A DNA stretch of 64,000 nucleotides from Aerococcus sp. Group 1 (GTDB lineage: Bacteria > Bacillota > Bacilli > Lactobacillales > Aerococcaceae), in the NCBI RefSeq assembly GCF_000193205.1, contig NC_015278.1:1240001-1304000 (forward strand), read 5' to 3'. How positions within the stretch are numbered: position 1 is the first letter of the stretch; each line of letters starts with the position of its first letter. Below are positions 1 to 9,607 of this stretch, one piece after another. Made by a program: the position numbers and the translations under genes. The notes under the pieces were generated by a model, which worked only from the letters and a program-made list of their open reading frames with translations, was not told the DNA's origin and did not search any database.

Positions 1-234
1 TCCTGGGTTTTTTAAGCCTACTGCATTAAGACTGTAGTCATCATTCCACCACATCTTGGGATCAGGATTGCCTTCGCGAGCTTCCAAAGTGGTGGTTTTT
101 ATCACTAAGGCGCCTAATTGACTTAAATCGAGGTCTTGGCAATTAGAGAAATCACCATAACCAAAACTCCCACTAGCGGGCATTAAGGGGTTAGATAAAG
201 ATAAACCTGGTAATTCCACTTGGATATTATTCAT
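1..234 (-). CDS. pyrD: Dihydroorotate dehydrogenase, N-terminal part (runs off the left edge)
   Basis: Only the first 78 codons are present; the frame is open to base 1. It oxidises dihydroorotate to orotate in UMP synthesis. The translation has the class 1 PyrD opening: NPLMPASGSFGYG near residue 15, then VIKTTTLEAREGNP near 45 and LNAVGLKNPG at the edge, which form part of the FMN and substrate site. The ATG at 234 follows GAGGGAGG and overlaps the end of pyrC by 8 bases, so it is the last visible gene of the pyr operon. Whether it is class 1A or 1B, and whether a pyrK partner exists, cannot be told from this fragment. Confidence 0.9.
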   Translation of the reverse strand, partial: MNNIQVELPGLSLSNPLMPASGSFGYGDFSNCQDLDLSQLGALVIKTTTLEAREGNPDPKMWWNDDYSLNAVGLKNPG

Positions 235-1525
235 TACTATTTCCTCCCTCAGCTTGATAAACAACTTTTCCATTAACTAAACAATATTCGGTTTTTCCGT
301 ATAAACTGGTGTTATTTAGAGGACTATTGCTACTCTTTGAGGCGTAGTCACTAGCCTTGACTTGATAAGGACGGTCGAGGTTAAAAATACTAATATCAGC
401 GGCTTGCCCTGGCCAGATTGTTCCTGCTGTCTCTAAATGGAATAATTGACGAGGTTGGTCAGTCATTAGGGCAATGAGCCTTTCTAAACTGAGTTTCCCT
501 CGCTTAACTAATAGCGTGTATAAACTCATAAAGGCTGTTTCACTACCAACAATTCCAAAGGGGGACTTCAAGAAACCTTGACTCTTTTCTTCTTCGGTAT
601 GGGGAGCATGGTCTGTAGCGATCAAATCAATAGTCCCGTCATTTAAGGCTTGGACTAAGGCTTCTTGGTCTGATGAGTTTCTCAATGGCGGGTTCATTTT
701 ATAATTGGCATCATCTTTTAAGATATTGCCATCATGGAAGAGAAGGTGGTGGGGAGCAACCTCACAAGTAATATTCACTCCATCCAATTTGGCTTGGCGA
801 ATCAAATTTAAACTGGCCGCCGTAGACACATGGCAGACATGGTAGTGGACCCCTGTTGCCCGAGCTAATTCAATATCTCTAGCCAATTGACTGCTTTCAG
901 CCACTGATAAAATCCCAGGAAGTTCCAAACGCTCTGCAGCCTTACCTGCATTGATCACGCCATTATTAAATAAGGAACGATCTTCTAGGTGAGCACAAAT
1001 GGCTAGGCCTTGCTCTTTGGCTGCTAGCATCGCTTGATACATGGTTGCAGCAGATTGGACACCATGTCCATCATTACTCAAGGCAAAGGCACCCTCCTCC
1101 TTCATTGCTGGAATATCAACAACTTGGTCACTGGTTAAATCCTTGGTAATGGGAGCGTATTGATGGATCTTTACCTCACCATCACTTTGATTCTTTTGAA
1201 TTAACTGGCTAAGTTTTTCAGGGGTATCAGGAACAGGATTGGTGTTAGCCATGGTACATACGCTAGTAAAACCTCCGCGAGCTGCTGCCCGGCTACCACT
1301 AGCAATCGTTTCTTTGTCTTCAAAACCTGGTTCTCGGTAATGCACATGGATATCAATAAGGCCTGGAGTCACCAAGCAACCTGAAGCATCAATCACTTGA
1401 TCAACTTCATCTGGGTCGGCCAAGTGTTGACCCAGAGCTTGGATCTTTCCTCCCTCAATAAGAATATCCATTGTCGTCAAAGAGCCCTGACTATAAACCT
1501 TACCTGCTTGAATTAGGACTTTCAT
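227..1525 (-). CDS. pyrC: Dihydroorotase
   Basis: 432 residues, normal for a class I bacterial dihydroorotase, the zinc enzyme that cyclises carbamoyl-aspartate to dihydroorotate. Metal ligands are in the expected places: HVH at 60-62 in DIHVHYREPG, Asp152 in SNDGHG, His179 in CAHLED, His232 in CHVST and Asp305 in ATDHAPH. The ATG at 1525 shares bases with the pyrB stop (TAATG), and the 3' end overlaps pyrD by 8 bases, so translation is probably coupled through pyrB-pyrC-pyrD. No anomalies were seen. Confidence 0.97.
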   Translation of the reverse strand: MKVLIQAGKVYSQGSLTTMDILIEGGKIQALGQHLADPDEVDQVIDASGCLVTPGLIDIHVHYREPGFEDKETIASGSRAAARGGFTSVCTMANTNPVPDTPEKLSQLIQKNQSDGEVKIHQYAPITKDLTSDQVVDIPAMKEEGAFALSNDGHGVQSAATMYQAMLAAKEQGLAICAHLEDRSLFNNGVINAGKAAERLELPGILSVAESSQLARDIELARATGVHYHVCHVSTAASLNLIRQAKLDGVNITCEVAPHHLLFHDGNILKDDANYKMNPPLRNSSDQEALVQALNDGTIDLIATDHAPHTEEEKSQGFLKSPFGIVGSETAFMSLYTLLVKRGKLSLERLIALMTDQPRQLFHLETAGTIWPGQAADISIFNLDRPYQVKASDYASKSSNSPLNNTSLYGKTEYCLVNGKVVYQAEGGNSNE

Positions 1526-2439
1526 TATTTCTCACCCTCAATCACACTCTTTAAGATAGCCATTCTCATATAAACGCCATTTTCCATTTGTTGCACAAAG
1601 CGACTCTTTTCTGATTCTACAAGTTCACTAGCCAGTTCAACGTCACGATTAATAGGACCTGGATGCATTAATATGGCATGGTCTTGTAGCTTTTGATAAC
1701 GGTCTAAATTAATTCCATATTTCTCATGATAACGCTTAGGGTCAAAACTCTTTTCCAATGGGTCATCAGAATGTCTTTTATGTTGGACCCGTAAGAGCAT
1801 CACCACATCCATTTGGTCAATTAACTGGTCAATGTCTTGGTAGCTGCCATATTGGTCCATTTGAGGATCATACCAGGCTTCTGGGCCCGAAAAGAATACT
1901 TGACTTCCCAATTGGTTGAGTGATTGGGCATTGCTGCGAGCTACCCGCGAATTTTTAATGTCACCAATAATTGCAACCTTCAAACCATCAAAGTGCTTAA
2001 ACTCCTCATAGATAGTCATCATATCTAGTAAACATTGGCTCGGATGTTGGCCACTACCATCCCCACCATTAATAAGGTGGATTTTGTGGTGGTGCTTATT
2101 AAGCTCTTTTAATAGGTCAAGATAGTACTCATTTTGAGAATGGCGAATAACTAATGCATTAGCTCCAATAGCTTCTAAAGTAATAACGGTATCATAGAGA
2201 CTTTCGCCTTTATTGACCGAACTCTGACTCACTTCAAAGGGTAAGACTTGATAACCCAACCGCCGTTCTGCCTGCTCAAAACTCATATGTGTTCTAGTTG
2301 AATTTTCATAAAACAAATTAGCCATAGTAATGGATTGGGGATGAACCGCTACTGGACTATTTTTAAAAGTTTCCCCTTGTCTAATAAGCTCCATTACTTC
2401 TTCATTGCTTAAATCTTGTACACTGGTTAAATGTTCCAT
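1525..2439 (-). CDS. pyrB: Aspartate carbamoyltransferase catalytic subunit
   Basis: 304 residues. It condenses carbamoyl phosphate with aspartate, the committed step of pyrimidine synthesis. The carbamoyl-phosphate binding motif STRTH is at 47-51, and the C-terminal [10 protein letters not shown] motif of the family is near residue 260. Both domains are present at normal length. It lies between carB and pyrC, with its stop codon merged with the pyrC start. No regulatory pyrI gene is visible, as expected for Firmicutes, where control acts on the mRNA through PyrR. Confidence 0.97.
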   Translation of the reverse strand: MEHLTSVQDLSNEEVMELIRQGETFKNSPVAVHPQSITMANLFYENSTRTHMSFEQAERRLGYQVLPFEVSQSSVNKGESLYDTVITLEAIGANALVIRHSQNEYYLDLLKELNKHHHKIHLINGGDGSGQHPSQCLLDMMTIYEEFKHFDGLKVAIIGDIKNSRVARSNAQSLNQLGSQVFFSGPEAWYDPQMDQYGSYQDIDQLIDQMDVVMLLRVQHKRHSDDPLEKSFDPKRYHEKYGINLDRYQKLQDHAILMHPGPINRDVELASELVESEKSRFVQQMENGVYMRMAILKSVIEGEK

Positions 2440-2487
2440 TCTTATCCCCCTAAAATTTTTCTAAAGTTTAACGATTTCTTGTCTATC

Positions 2488-5400
2488 TTATAAGGCTTGA
2501 GTTGAAATACTGCGGCTTTGTAGTACCTTCAGCATGGCTAAAGCAGTGTCTAAGGTGGTAAACAGTGGAATATTATGTTCAATAGCTAATTGACGAATAA
2601 TTTGACCATCCTCACCAGCTTCTTTTTGTCCACCAACAGTATTGATAATGGCTTGAATCTTGCCATTTTCAATTAAATTAGGAATACTATTTGCCTCATT
2701 ACTGTTAATTTTAGCCACAGCTTTTACTTTTAGACCGTTATTGCTGAAGTATTGGCCAGTACCCGTAGTCGTTAAAATTTCATAGCCTAAGCACTTAAAG
2801 CCATTAGCCAGGGTCAGGGCTTCTTCTTTCGAAAGGTCATCAATGGTGAAAAGGATGTTTCCAAACTGTGGCAGGTGTAAGCCACTAGCCTCAAAGGCCT
2901 TGTAGAGAGCTTCTTCTAAACTCCGACCACATCCGATGACTTCACCTGTCGATTTCATTTCCGGACCTAGTAAACTATCCACTTTGGCCAATTTATTAAA
3001 GGAGAAGACCGGTGCCTTAATATAGACGCCGTCTGCTTCTTTTGGCGAACTAAGGTCGATCAAATCGCTAAGTTTTTTACCAAGAATTAACTGGGTAGCG
3101 ACTTGAGCCATGGAAATATTGGTTACCTTAGATAGGAATGGCACCGTCCGACTGGCTCTTGGATTAACTTCGATTACATAGACTTTCTCGCCTTGGACGA
3201 TAAATTGAATATTCATTAAGCCCACACAGTGCAAGGATTTAGCTAATTCCTGACTGTATTGAATGATAGTTGCTTGCACCGATGCACTTAGGTTTTGAGG
3301 TGGATAAGCAGCAATGGAGTCTCCCGAGTGCACTCCGGCGCGTTCAATATGTTCCATAATGCCTGGAACATAGGCATCTTCACCATCTGAGATCACATCA
3401 ACTTCACACTCTATACCGAGGAGGTAATCGTCGATTAAGACAGGATGATCTTCACTAACTTCAACAGCGCTTTGGATATATTTATGTAATTCAGCTTCAC
3501 TATAGACAATTTCCATAGCCCGACCGCCAATGACATAGGAAGGACGTACTAAAACAGGATAACCAATTTCTTTAGCTGCCTTGACCGCTTCACTTTCATT
3601 CATTACCGTTTTCCCATTAGGCTGAGGAATATTTAAAGAATGAATCAATTGTTCAAAAAGATCCCGATCTTCTGCGCGGTCAATATCTTCTACTTGGGTT
3701 CCCAGTAATTCCACTCCAGCTCTAGCCAATGGCCAAGCCAGATTAATCGCTGTTTGTCCACCGAACTGAACGATAACCCCTTTAGGCCGCTCTAAGTCAA
3801 TAACATTCATCACATCTTCAAAACTTAAGGGTTCAAAATATAATTTATCCGATATCGAAAAGTCAGTGGAGACTGTTTCTGGATTACTATTAATAACTAT
3901 GGCTTCATAGCCAGCATGTTTTAAAGCTTCAACACAGTGGACCGTGGCATAGTCAAATTCAACCCCTTGACCAATACGAATAGGACCAGATCCTAAGACA
4001 ATGACTTTTTCACGGTCAGAAACTTGCGATTCGTTGGCTTCAGCATAGGTGGAATAGAAGTATGGGGTTTGTGATTCAAATTCCCCTGCACAAGTATCAA
4101 CCATTTTATAACTTGGCAAAATACCAGTCTTAAGACGATATTCTCTCACTTCTTCTGGTGTCCAATCCCATAGTTCAGCGATTTTTACATCGGAAAAGCC
4201 TTTTACCTTGGCCTTGCGCAAGATGTACTGATCTCCTACATTTTGGCTTAATTCTTCTTCCAATTCCGCAATAACTAAGAGTTTATCAAGGAAGAAAGGG
4301 TTTATTCCAGTCCATTGGTTTAACAAATCAATATCTACCCCACGGCGGACCGCCTCAGATAAATAAAAGAAACGATCATCTTGGGGATGTTTGATTTTTT
4401 CAGCTAAGGTATCCATATCTAAGTCAGCAAAGTCACTAATTTCATTATGGATCGCGCCAATTTCTAATGACCGGCAAGCCTTGAGCAGGCTTTCTTCGAT
4501 ATTTCTACCAATCGCCATAACCTCCCCAGTTGCCTTCATTTGAGTCCCTAGATGGCGGTCAGCATGCTCAAACTTGTCAAAAGGAAAGCGCGGCATCTTA
4601 CATACCACATAGTCTAAAGCAGGTTCAAACATGGAATAGGAAGAACCAGTGACTGGATTGATCATTTCATCGAGAGTCAAACCAACAGCTATCTTAGCAG
4701 CTAGTTTAGCAATAGGGTATCCAGTGGCTTTAGAAGCTAAGGCTGAAGACCGTGATACCCGAGGGTTAACTTCAATCACATAATAGTTAGCTGAATGAGG
4801 GTCCAGAGCTAATTGGACATTACAACCACCTTCAATCCCGAGGGCCCGAATAATTTTTAAGCTCACATCTCTGAGCATTTGGCTATCCTCGTCGGAAAGA
4901 GTTTGTGATGGGGCAAAAACAATGGAATCCCCAGTATGGATACCCACCGGGTCAAAATTTTCCATATTACATACTACCAAGGCATTGTCTTGGCTATCCC
5001 GCATAACTTCGTATTCAATTTCTTTGTAGCCGGTGATCGAACGCTCAATCAAACATTGGTGAACTGGAGATAAGGATAAGCCATGTTCAGCAATTTCCGC
5101 TAATTCTTCCTTATTGTCGCAGAGTCCTCCACCAGTTCCTCCTAGAGTAAAAGCAGGACGAACAATTATCGGATAGCCAATTTCATTAGCAAAGGCGATA
5201 GCTTCATCAACATGGTGGACGATTTTGGATTCAGGAATTGGTTCACCCAAGCTTTCCATTAACTCCTTAAATTGTTCCCGGTCTTCAGCTTGGTTGATGG
5301 CTTTTAAGTCCGTTCCTAAGAGTTCGATTTCTAAGTCTTCTAAAACGCCAGCTTGGGAAAGTTCAATAGCCATATTCAAGGCTGTTTGCCCCCCTAAGGT

Positions 5401-5663
5401 AGGTAAGAGAGCATCAGGGTGTTCTTGGTGCAGAATTTGAGTTAAAAATTCCAATGTTAAAGGTTCCATATAAACCTTATCGGCTACTTCACGGTCAGTC
5501 ATAATGGTCGCTGGATTAGAGTTCACTAAGACCACTTCATAACCTTCTTCGCGTAAGGCTAAACAAGCTTGAGTCCCTGCATAATCAAATTCTGCTGCCT
5601 GACCAATCACAATAGGGCCAGAGCCAATAACCATTATTTTTTAATATCATTACGTTTTGTCAT
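2488..5663 (-). CDS. carB: Carbamoyl-phosphate synthase large subunit (apparent frameshift at codon 10)
   Basis: Uses ammonia passed from CarA, bicarbonate and two ATP to make carbamoyl phosphate. Two homologous ATP-grasp synthetase halves are visible, starting with GSGPIVIGQ and, near residue 545, GSGPIRIGQ; the C-terminal 120 residues form the MGS-like allosteric domain. The family normally begins about ten residues before the first glycine motif. That start is present: the ATG at 5663, behind AGGAGG, reads MTKRNDIKK and then stops at a TAA that overlaps an internal ATG (TAATG, 5632-5636). One extra A in the six-A run at 5637-5642 would join the two frames into a 1058-residue protein. Otherwise the 1048-residue internal frame must start by reinitiation. 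Confidence 0.93.
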
Positions 5664-5705
5664 ATTTCCTCCTATTTTCTAACTCACTGATTAGATTTAA
5701 ATAGA

Positions 5706-6785
5706 TTATTTTGTTTGCTTACTTTCTTCGATTAACTTTAAGAAGCTGTCAAATAGATATCCAGCGTCATGAGGCCCAGGGCAAGCATCGGGATGATACT
5801 GAACCGAAAAGACGGGGTACTTTTTGTGACGAAGCCCTTCGACAGTATGGTCATTAATCTCTTCGTGGGTGATTTCTAGGTCTGCTGGTAAATCTTCTCG
5901 ACTGACGGCATAACCGTGGTTTTGACTAGTAAAATGAATTTGACCAGTCGCAAGTTCCCTAACGGCATGGTTAAAACCACGGTGACCAAATTTCATTTTA
6001 TAAGTTTTGGCCCCGTTAGCCTTCGAAAACAGTTGATGGCCCATGCAGATTCCAAATAAGGGATAACGCTGCTCTAATTCGCGGATGGTGTCTAATGCTT
6101 CAGGAAGATCATCAGGGTCACCAGGTCCATTGGATAAGACAATCCCATCAGGAGCTAGGGCGTTAATTTCCTCTAAGCTTGTATCATAGGGAACCACGGT
6201 CACCTGACAATTGCGCTTGGATAATTCAGCTAAGATTGAGTGCTTTAAACCAAAGTCCATCACGATGACCCGGTAACCTTGACCAGGAATCGGATAAGCC
6301 GCTTGGGTAGAGACTTTTTGAATCAATTTTTGATCAAGCTCTGTATTTCTTAGGACTGCTAATAAATCACTCAAGGGGGCTTCTTTACTGGTTAAGTAAG
6401 CCTTCATAACCCCATGCTTGCGGATTTTCTTGGTTAATAAACGAGTGTCGATACCAGCTAGGCCAGGAATTTTTTTCTGTTTTAAGAAAGTATCGAGATT
6501 CATTTGAGACTTCCAATGACTAGGGCGTCTAGCCCACTCATGAACAATGACACCAACACATGAAGGATTTAAGGATTCATAGTTATCATAATTAATCCCA
6601 TAGTTACCAATTAAGGGATAAGTAAAGGTCAATAATTGACCAGCGTAAGATTGGTCAGTGATGGATTCTTGATAACCAGACATTCCAGTATTAAAGACCA
6701 GCTCACCAATCACCTCTTTATCGTAACCAAAGCCTTCCCCTTCAAAGACACTACCATCTTCTAAAATTAATCTCTTTTTTATCAT
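5706..6785 (-). CDS. carA: Carbamoyl-phosphate synthase small (glutaminase) subunit
   Basis: 359 residues. It hydrolyses glutamine and channels ammonia to CarB. The N-terminal CPSase small-chain domain is followed by a class I glutamine amidotransferase domain with nucleophile Cys247 in GICMGHQ and His331 in QYHPDACPG. The third triad position, normally Glu in HPE, is Asp333 here (codon GAT). This is the first gene of the pyr operon, with a start behind GAAAGGAT, downstream of the PyrR-type leader. The stop is 42 bases before the likely carB start. Confidence 0.96.
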   Translation of the reverse strand: MIKKRLILEDGSVFEGEGFGYDKEVIGELVFNTGMSGYQESITDQSYAGQLLTFTYPLIGNYGINYDNYESLNPSCVGVIVHEWARRPSHWKSQMNLDTFLKQKKIPGLAGIDTRLLTKKIRKHGVMKAYLTSKEAPLSDLLAVLRNTELDQKLIQKVSTQAAYPIPGQGYRVIVMDFGLKHSILAELSKRNCQVTVVPYDTSLEEINALAPDGIVLSNGPGDPDDLPEALDTIRELEQRYPLFGICMGHQLFSKANGAKTYKMKFGHRGFNHAVRELATGQIHFTSQNHGYAVSREDLPADLEITHEEINDHTVEGLRHKKYPVFSVQYHPDACPGPHDAGYLFDSFLKLIEESKQTK

Positions 6786-6880
6786 TTCTTATCCTTTCGT
6801 TAGCCCTCACAGGAGCCTTTTAACGCCTATTATTAGTCGATAGGAACTGAATAAGCCTCTTTTATCCACTTTTTTCCACT

Positions 6881-6907
6881 AAAAAAGCCTCCTATACAAG
6901 GAGGCTC
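6881..6907 (-). terminator. Attenuator terminator of the pyr leader
   Basis: Read on the minus strand, a GCCTCC/GGAGGC stem with a short loop is followed by six T, about 95 bases before carA. It lies downstream of the PyrR-type element and is the expected terminator of a PyrR-controlled leader. Confidence 0.85.
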
Positions 6908-6949
6908 GACGAAAAGACTAGTCATGTATAGACTAATCCCTTTTTTATA

Positions 6950-6990
6950 TAAGTCTCCTTGCCTGCCTCACGGGACAGGTTTAAAGGCAA
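6950..6990 (-). promoter_or_regulatory. PyrR-binding element of the pyr operon leader
   Basis: On the minus strand the leader contains CCTGTCCCGTGAGGCAGG, which matches the PyrR recognition hairpin known from Bacillus and lactic acid bacteria (conserved GTGAGGC loop with a CCTG/CAGG stem). It sits between the promoter at 7005-7034 and the terminator at 6881-6907, the usual order. The inference is that PyrR with UMP stabilises this hairpin and allows termination, so the car/pyr genes are shut off when pyrimidines are plentiful. No pyrR gene is in the window. Confidence 0.85.
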
Positions 6991-7004
6991 ATTCAATTTT
7001 TTAT

Positions 7005-7034
7005 ACTATAGCACAATCTTGAATTACTTGGCAA
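7005..7034 (-). promoter_or_regulatory. Sigma-A promoter of carAB-pyrBCD
   Basis: On the minus strand: -35 TTGCCA (7029-7034), an 18-base spacer and an extended -10 TGCTATAGT (hexamer 7005-7010). It is placed just upstream of the PyrR leader. Confidence 0.75.
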
Positions 7035-7074
7035 TCCTTTTCCCAAAAAAATAAGAATAAGTAATTAAGATGGC

Positions 7075-7746
7075 TTATTTAAATTCTTTAGAAGAAACAA
7101 TCCGGGTACCAAAATCTTCACCAAATTGGGTATCGTGGGTAACCACTAAAATGCCCTTACCTTGTTTAGCGATAGCTTGAACTAACTTTCCTACCTGATT
7201 AGCGGACTCGCGGTCAAGGGCCGAAGTCGGTTCATCAAAACAAATGATCTCTGGTGACAGCATCATGGCTCTAGCAATGGCAACCCTTTGCTTTTGCCCT
7301 CCTGACAAGGTAGATGGATAGGCATTGGCCTTATCTTTTAGGCCCACGCTATCTAGTAAAAACATGGCCTGATCGAGCAAGTCGGACTTTGGTGCTAACT
7401 TTTGCGCGATAGGTGCTTCTAAGACATTGTCTAATACTGTAAAATTAGGAAACAATTGGTAATTTTGAAAAACCATACCAATGGCGTTTTGATAACGGCG
7501 TTGACTCGCCTTATCACTGTATTGAACCCCTTGGGAAGTCTCTTGGCAGAGGACCCGGTCCCCAATGGCGATACTCCCTTGGTCACATTTTTCTAAGTTA
7601 TTGATCAAACGCATAAATGTCGTTTTCCCGGTTCCGGATGGGCCCAGTAAAATAACAATTTCTCCTGGATCAATCCGGCAGTTAAATTGATCAATCACCA
7701 TATTACCGTTGTAAGATTTTTTTAAATTAGAAACTATTAAGGCCAT
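7075..7746 (-). CDS. Amino-acid ABC transporter ATP-binding protein
   Basis: 223 residues, a typical GlnQ/ArtP-type ATPase of the polar amino acid uptake family. Walker A GPSGTGKTT is near residue 35, the Q-loop region VFQNYQLFP near 95, the signature LSGGQKQR near 145, Walker B IICFDEPTS directly after, and the switch histidine in VVTHD near the end. It lies 27 bases after the substrate-binding/permease fusion gene and is surely its energising subunit. The T-box upstream of that gene should control both. The substrate is not evident from the ATPase. Confidence 0.93.
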   Translation of the reverse strand: MALIVSNLKKSYNGNMVIDQFNCRIDPGEIVILLGPSGTGKTTFMRLINNLEKCDQGSIAIGDRVLCQETSQGVQYSDKASQRRYQNAIGMVFQNYQLFPNFTVLDNVLEAPIAQKLAPKSDLLDQAMFLLDSVGLKDKANAYPSTLSGGQKQRVAIARAMMLSPEIICFDEPTSALDRESANQVGKLVQAIAKQGKGILVVTHDTQFGEDFGTRIVSSKEFK

Positions 7747-7773
7747 TAAAATCCCTCCTCTTTCATCACTGGA

Positions 7774-9267
7774 CTACCAGCTCACCCGATATTCAATTCT
7801 ACGCAAGGCAAGGGTCACAAAGGCAGTGAAGATTAAATAGAATACACCACAAACCAGATAAGGAATAATGGTTGCATAGGTGTTAGCAGCAATCGAGCCC
7901 GCTCGTAACAATTCTCCAAGGCCAATCACATAGACTAATGAAGTATCCTTAACTAAGGCAATCACCTCATTGCCGACAGATGGTAGAGTGATTTTCATCA
8001 CTTGAGGTAAAATGATGCGACGAAAACCCCTTTGCCAGCCAATCCCTAAGACTTTGATACTTTCGTATTGACCTTGGGGTACGGAAGTAATCCCACCCCG
8101 GAAAATTTCCGCAAAATAAGCGGCATAATTTACCACAAAGGCAATAAGGGCAGCGGTAAAGCGATCCAAATTAATTCCTAAATAAGGTAAACCGAAGAAA
8201 ACCATCATCAGTTGTAACATGAGCGGACTCCCTCGCATAATAAAGACATAACCTTCAATTAACCATTGAATCAGTTTGGGGCTAAAGACCCGCATAATGG
8301 CGATAAGAAAACCTAATGGGAGACTAAGAGCCAGTACCAAGACAAACAAGACAAGGGTTAATTTAAAACCACTCCATAGAGAGGGAAGGATTTTTTGAAT
8401 TATATTCTCCTGGCTAGCCACTTGGCGGTTTTCTCCAAACCATTTGGCGACAATTTCATCATATTTTCCGCTAGCCTTTACTTGGTCAAGCCCTTGGTCG
8501 ATCATTGTCTTAAGACCGCTAGCAGATTTTCGCATCGCGACTGCCATTTGTTCAGGCTCCTTACTGGGGTCCACGAAGGAGTCATATTTTTCTTCCCCAC
8601 GAACCTCCATAATATAGTGACCATAAGTATAATCAGTGACCACAGCATCCACACGACCGGAATCTAAATCAGCAAAAACCTCATTATAAGAGGAATAGAG
8701 AACCGGTTTTTGCGCCAATTTTTGGTAGAGTTGATTGGGCCAGCCCTTAATGTCTTCAGCTGTCGTCGAGCCAGACTGGGTCGATATCGTTTTTCCGACT
8801 AAATCGGAAAGTTCCTTGATTGGGCTTCCCTTTTTAGTAATCACGATATTAGGACTTTCAAAATAAGGCTGTGAAAAGAGCATCTGTTCTTCTCTTTCAG
8901 GGGTAATTCCAACACCATTCCAAAGTAAGTCAATATTACCACTATTCAATTCGGTTTCCTTCATTGCCCAATCAATTGGCTGAAAGTCGAGCTCCCAGCC
9001 GTAAATCTCAGCAATAGCTTGGGCTAAGTCAATGTCAAAACCAACAATTTCATTTTGCCCATTACGAAATCCCATGGGAGCAAAGGTATCATCTAGGCCG
9101 ATGACAACCTTATCGCCTCTTTTTGGTCCCTCTTCAACAGATTCCATCCGTTCTTGAGGAGCTGCCTCTTCAGCTTCAACATGGTGGTTTGTCACCAACC
9201 CCAAAATAGTAACTAAAGCAATAACCATAACTATCCAAGACTTTTTCAAGTCGAATCCTGCTATCAT
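7774..9267 (-). CDS. Amino-acid ABC transporter, substrate-binding protein fused to permease
   Basis: 497 residues with two parts in one chain: a hydrophobic N-terminal segment (about 10-28), a type 3 periplasmic-binding-like domain (about 53-285; GFDIDLAQAIAEIYG, and NGVGITPERE, which is typical of amino acid binders), then a HisM/GlnP-type permease domain (about 295-497; MRGSPLMLQL, AEIFRGGI and the EAA-like loop GIGWQRGFRRIILPQ). Such fusions are common in lactic acid bacteria (GlnP-like). The start follows AAAAGGAGGAG. It is transcribed from the promoter and T-box at 9300-9577, so uptake of some amino acid is probably induced when its tRNA is uncharged. Confidence 0.93.
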   Translation of the reverse strand: MIAGFDLKKSWIVMVIALVTILGLVTNHHVEAEEAAPQERMESVEEGPKRGDKVVIGLDDTFAPMGFRNGQNEIVGFDIDLAQAIAEIYGWELDFQPIDWAMKETELNSGNIDLLWNGVGITPEREEQMLFSQPYFESPNIVITKKGSPIKELSDLVGKTISTQSGSTTAEDIKGWPNQLYQKLAQKPVLYSSYNEVFADLDSGRVDAVVTDYTYGHYIMEVRGEEKYDSFVDPSKEPEQMAVAMRKSASGLKTMIDQGLDQVKASGKYDEIVAKWFGENRQVASQENIIQKILPSLWSGFKLTLVLFVLVLALSLPLGFLIAIMRVFSPKLIQWLIEGYVFIMRGSPLMLQLMMVFFGLPYLGINLDRFTAALIAFVVNYAAYFAEIFRGGITSVPQGQYESIKVLGIGWQRGFRRIILPQVMKITLPSVGNEVIALVKDTSLVYVIGLGELLRAGSIAANTYATIIPYLVCGVFYLIFTAFVTLALRRIEYRVSW

Positions 9268-9297
9268 GACAAACTCCTCCTTTTCTTTTAATAAAAA

Positions 9298-9545
9298 ATA
9301 AAACGCCCTCTTCGTTTAAAACGAAAAGGACGCTTTCGTGGTTCCACCTTTTTTCGCAACTATCTCACAATAATTGCCTCATGATGTTAGTAACATCGCG
9401 ATGTAACGCTCGCTAAGCGAATAGCCTTTTAAACTATTGACTCCTGGGTGTGTAGCTAAAGTTTCTTTGTCTGTTTCCACCAGCCAGACTCTCTTTAAAA
9501 GAAAGGTTTTAGCCTCTTCCATTCACTGTCATTATGATATTAATT
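9298..9545 (-). promoter_or_regulatory. T-box riboswitch upstream of the amino-acid importer
   Basis: On the minus strand the leader has the T-box hallmark AGGTGGAACCACG (around 9336-9350), which pairs with the tRNA acceptor end. It is followed at once by a terminator with arms CGTCC-TTTTCGTT and AACGAAGAGGGCG and a T-rich tail (9299-9328). Further upstream are stem I features: AGTGAA, GGTGGAAAC in the distal loop and a closing GGAGTC. The specifier is not settled; the triplet before the ACACCC segment reads TAC (Tyr) in the most natural alignment, but neighbouring triplets are possible. The T-box class is confident; the amino acid is not. Confidence 0.88.
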
Positions 9546-9548
9546 TTC

Positions 9549-9577
9549 ATTATACTGATATTATTTGTATTTAGCAA
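9549..9577 (-). promoter_or_regulatory. Promoter of the T-box leader
   Basis: Minus strand: -35 TTGCTA (9572-9577), a 17-base spacer and a perfect -10 TATAAT (9549-9554), just upstream of the T-box stem I. Confidence 0.8.
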
Positions 9578-9607
9578 GATTTATTTATTTTTAAAACCCA
9601 ATAAGGA

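Noticed and set aside
7774..9267. Possible artefactual fusion of binding protein and permease
   Set aside because: There is no ribosome binding site or start codon at the domain junction and no homopolymer there. GlnP-like binding-protein/permease fusions are well known in lactic acid bacteria, so I accept it as real.
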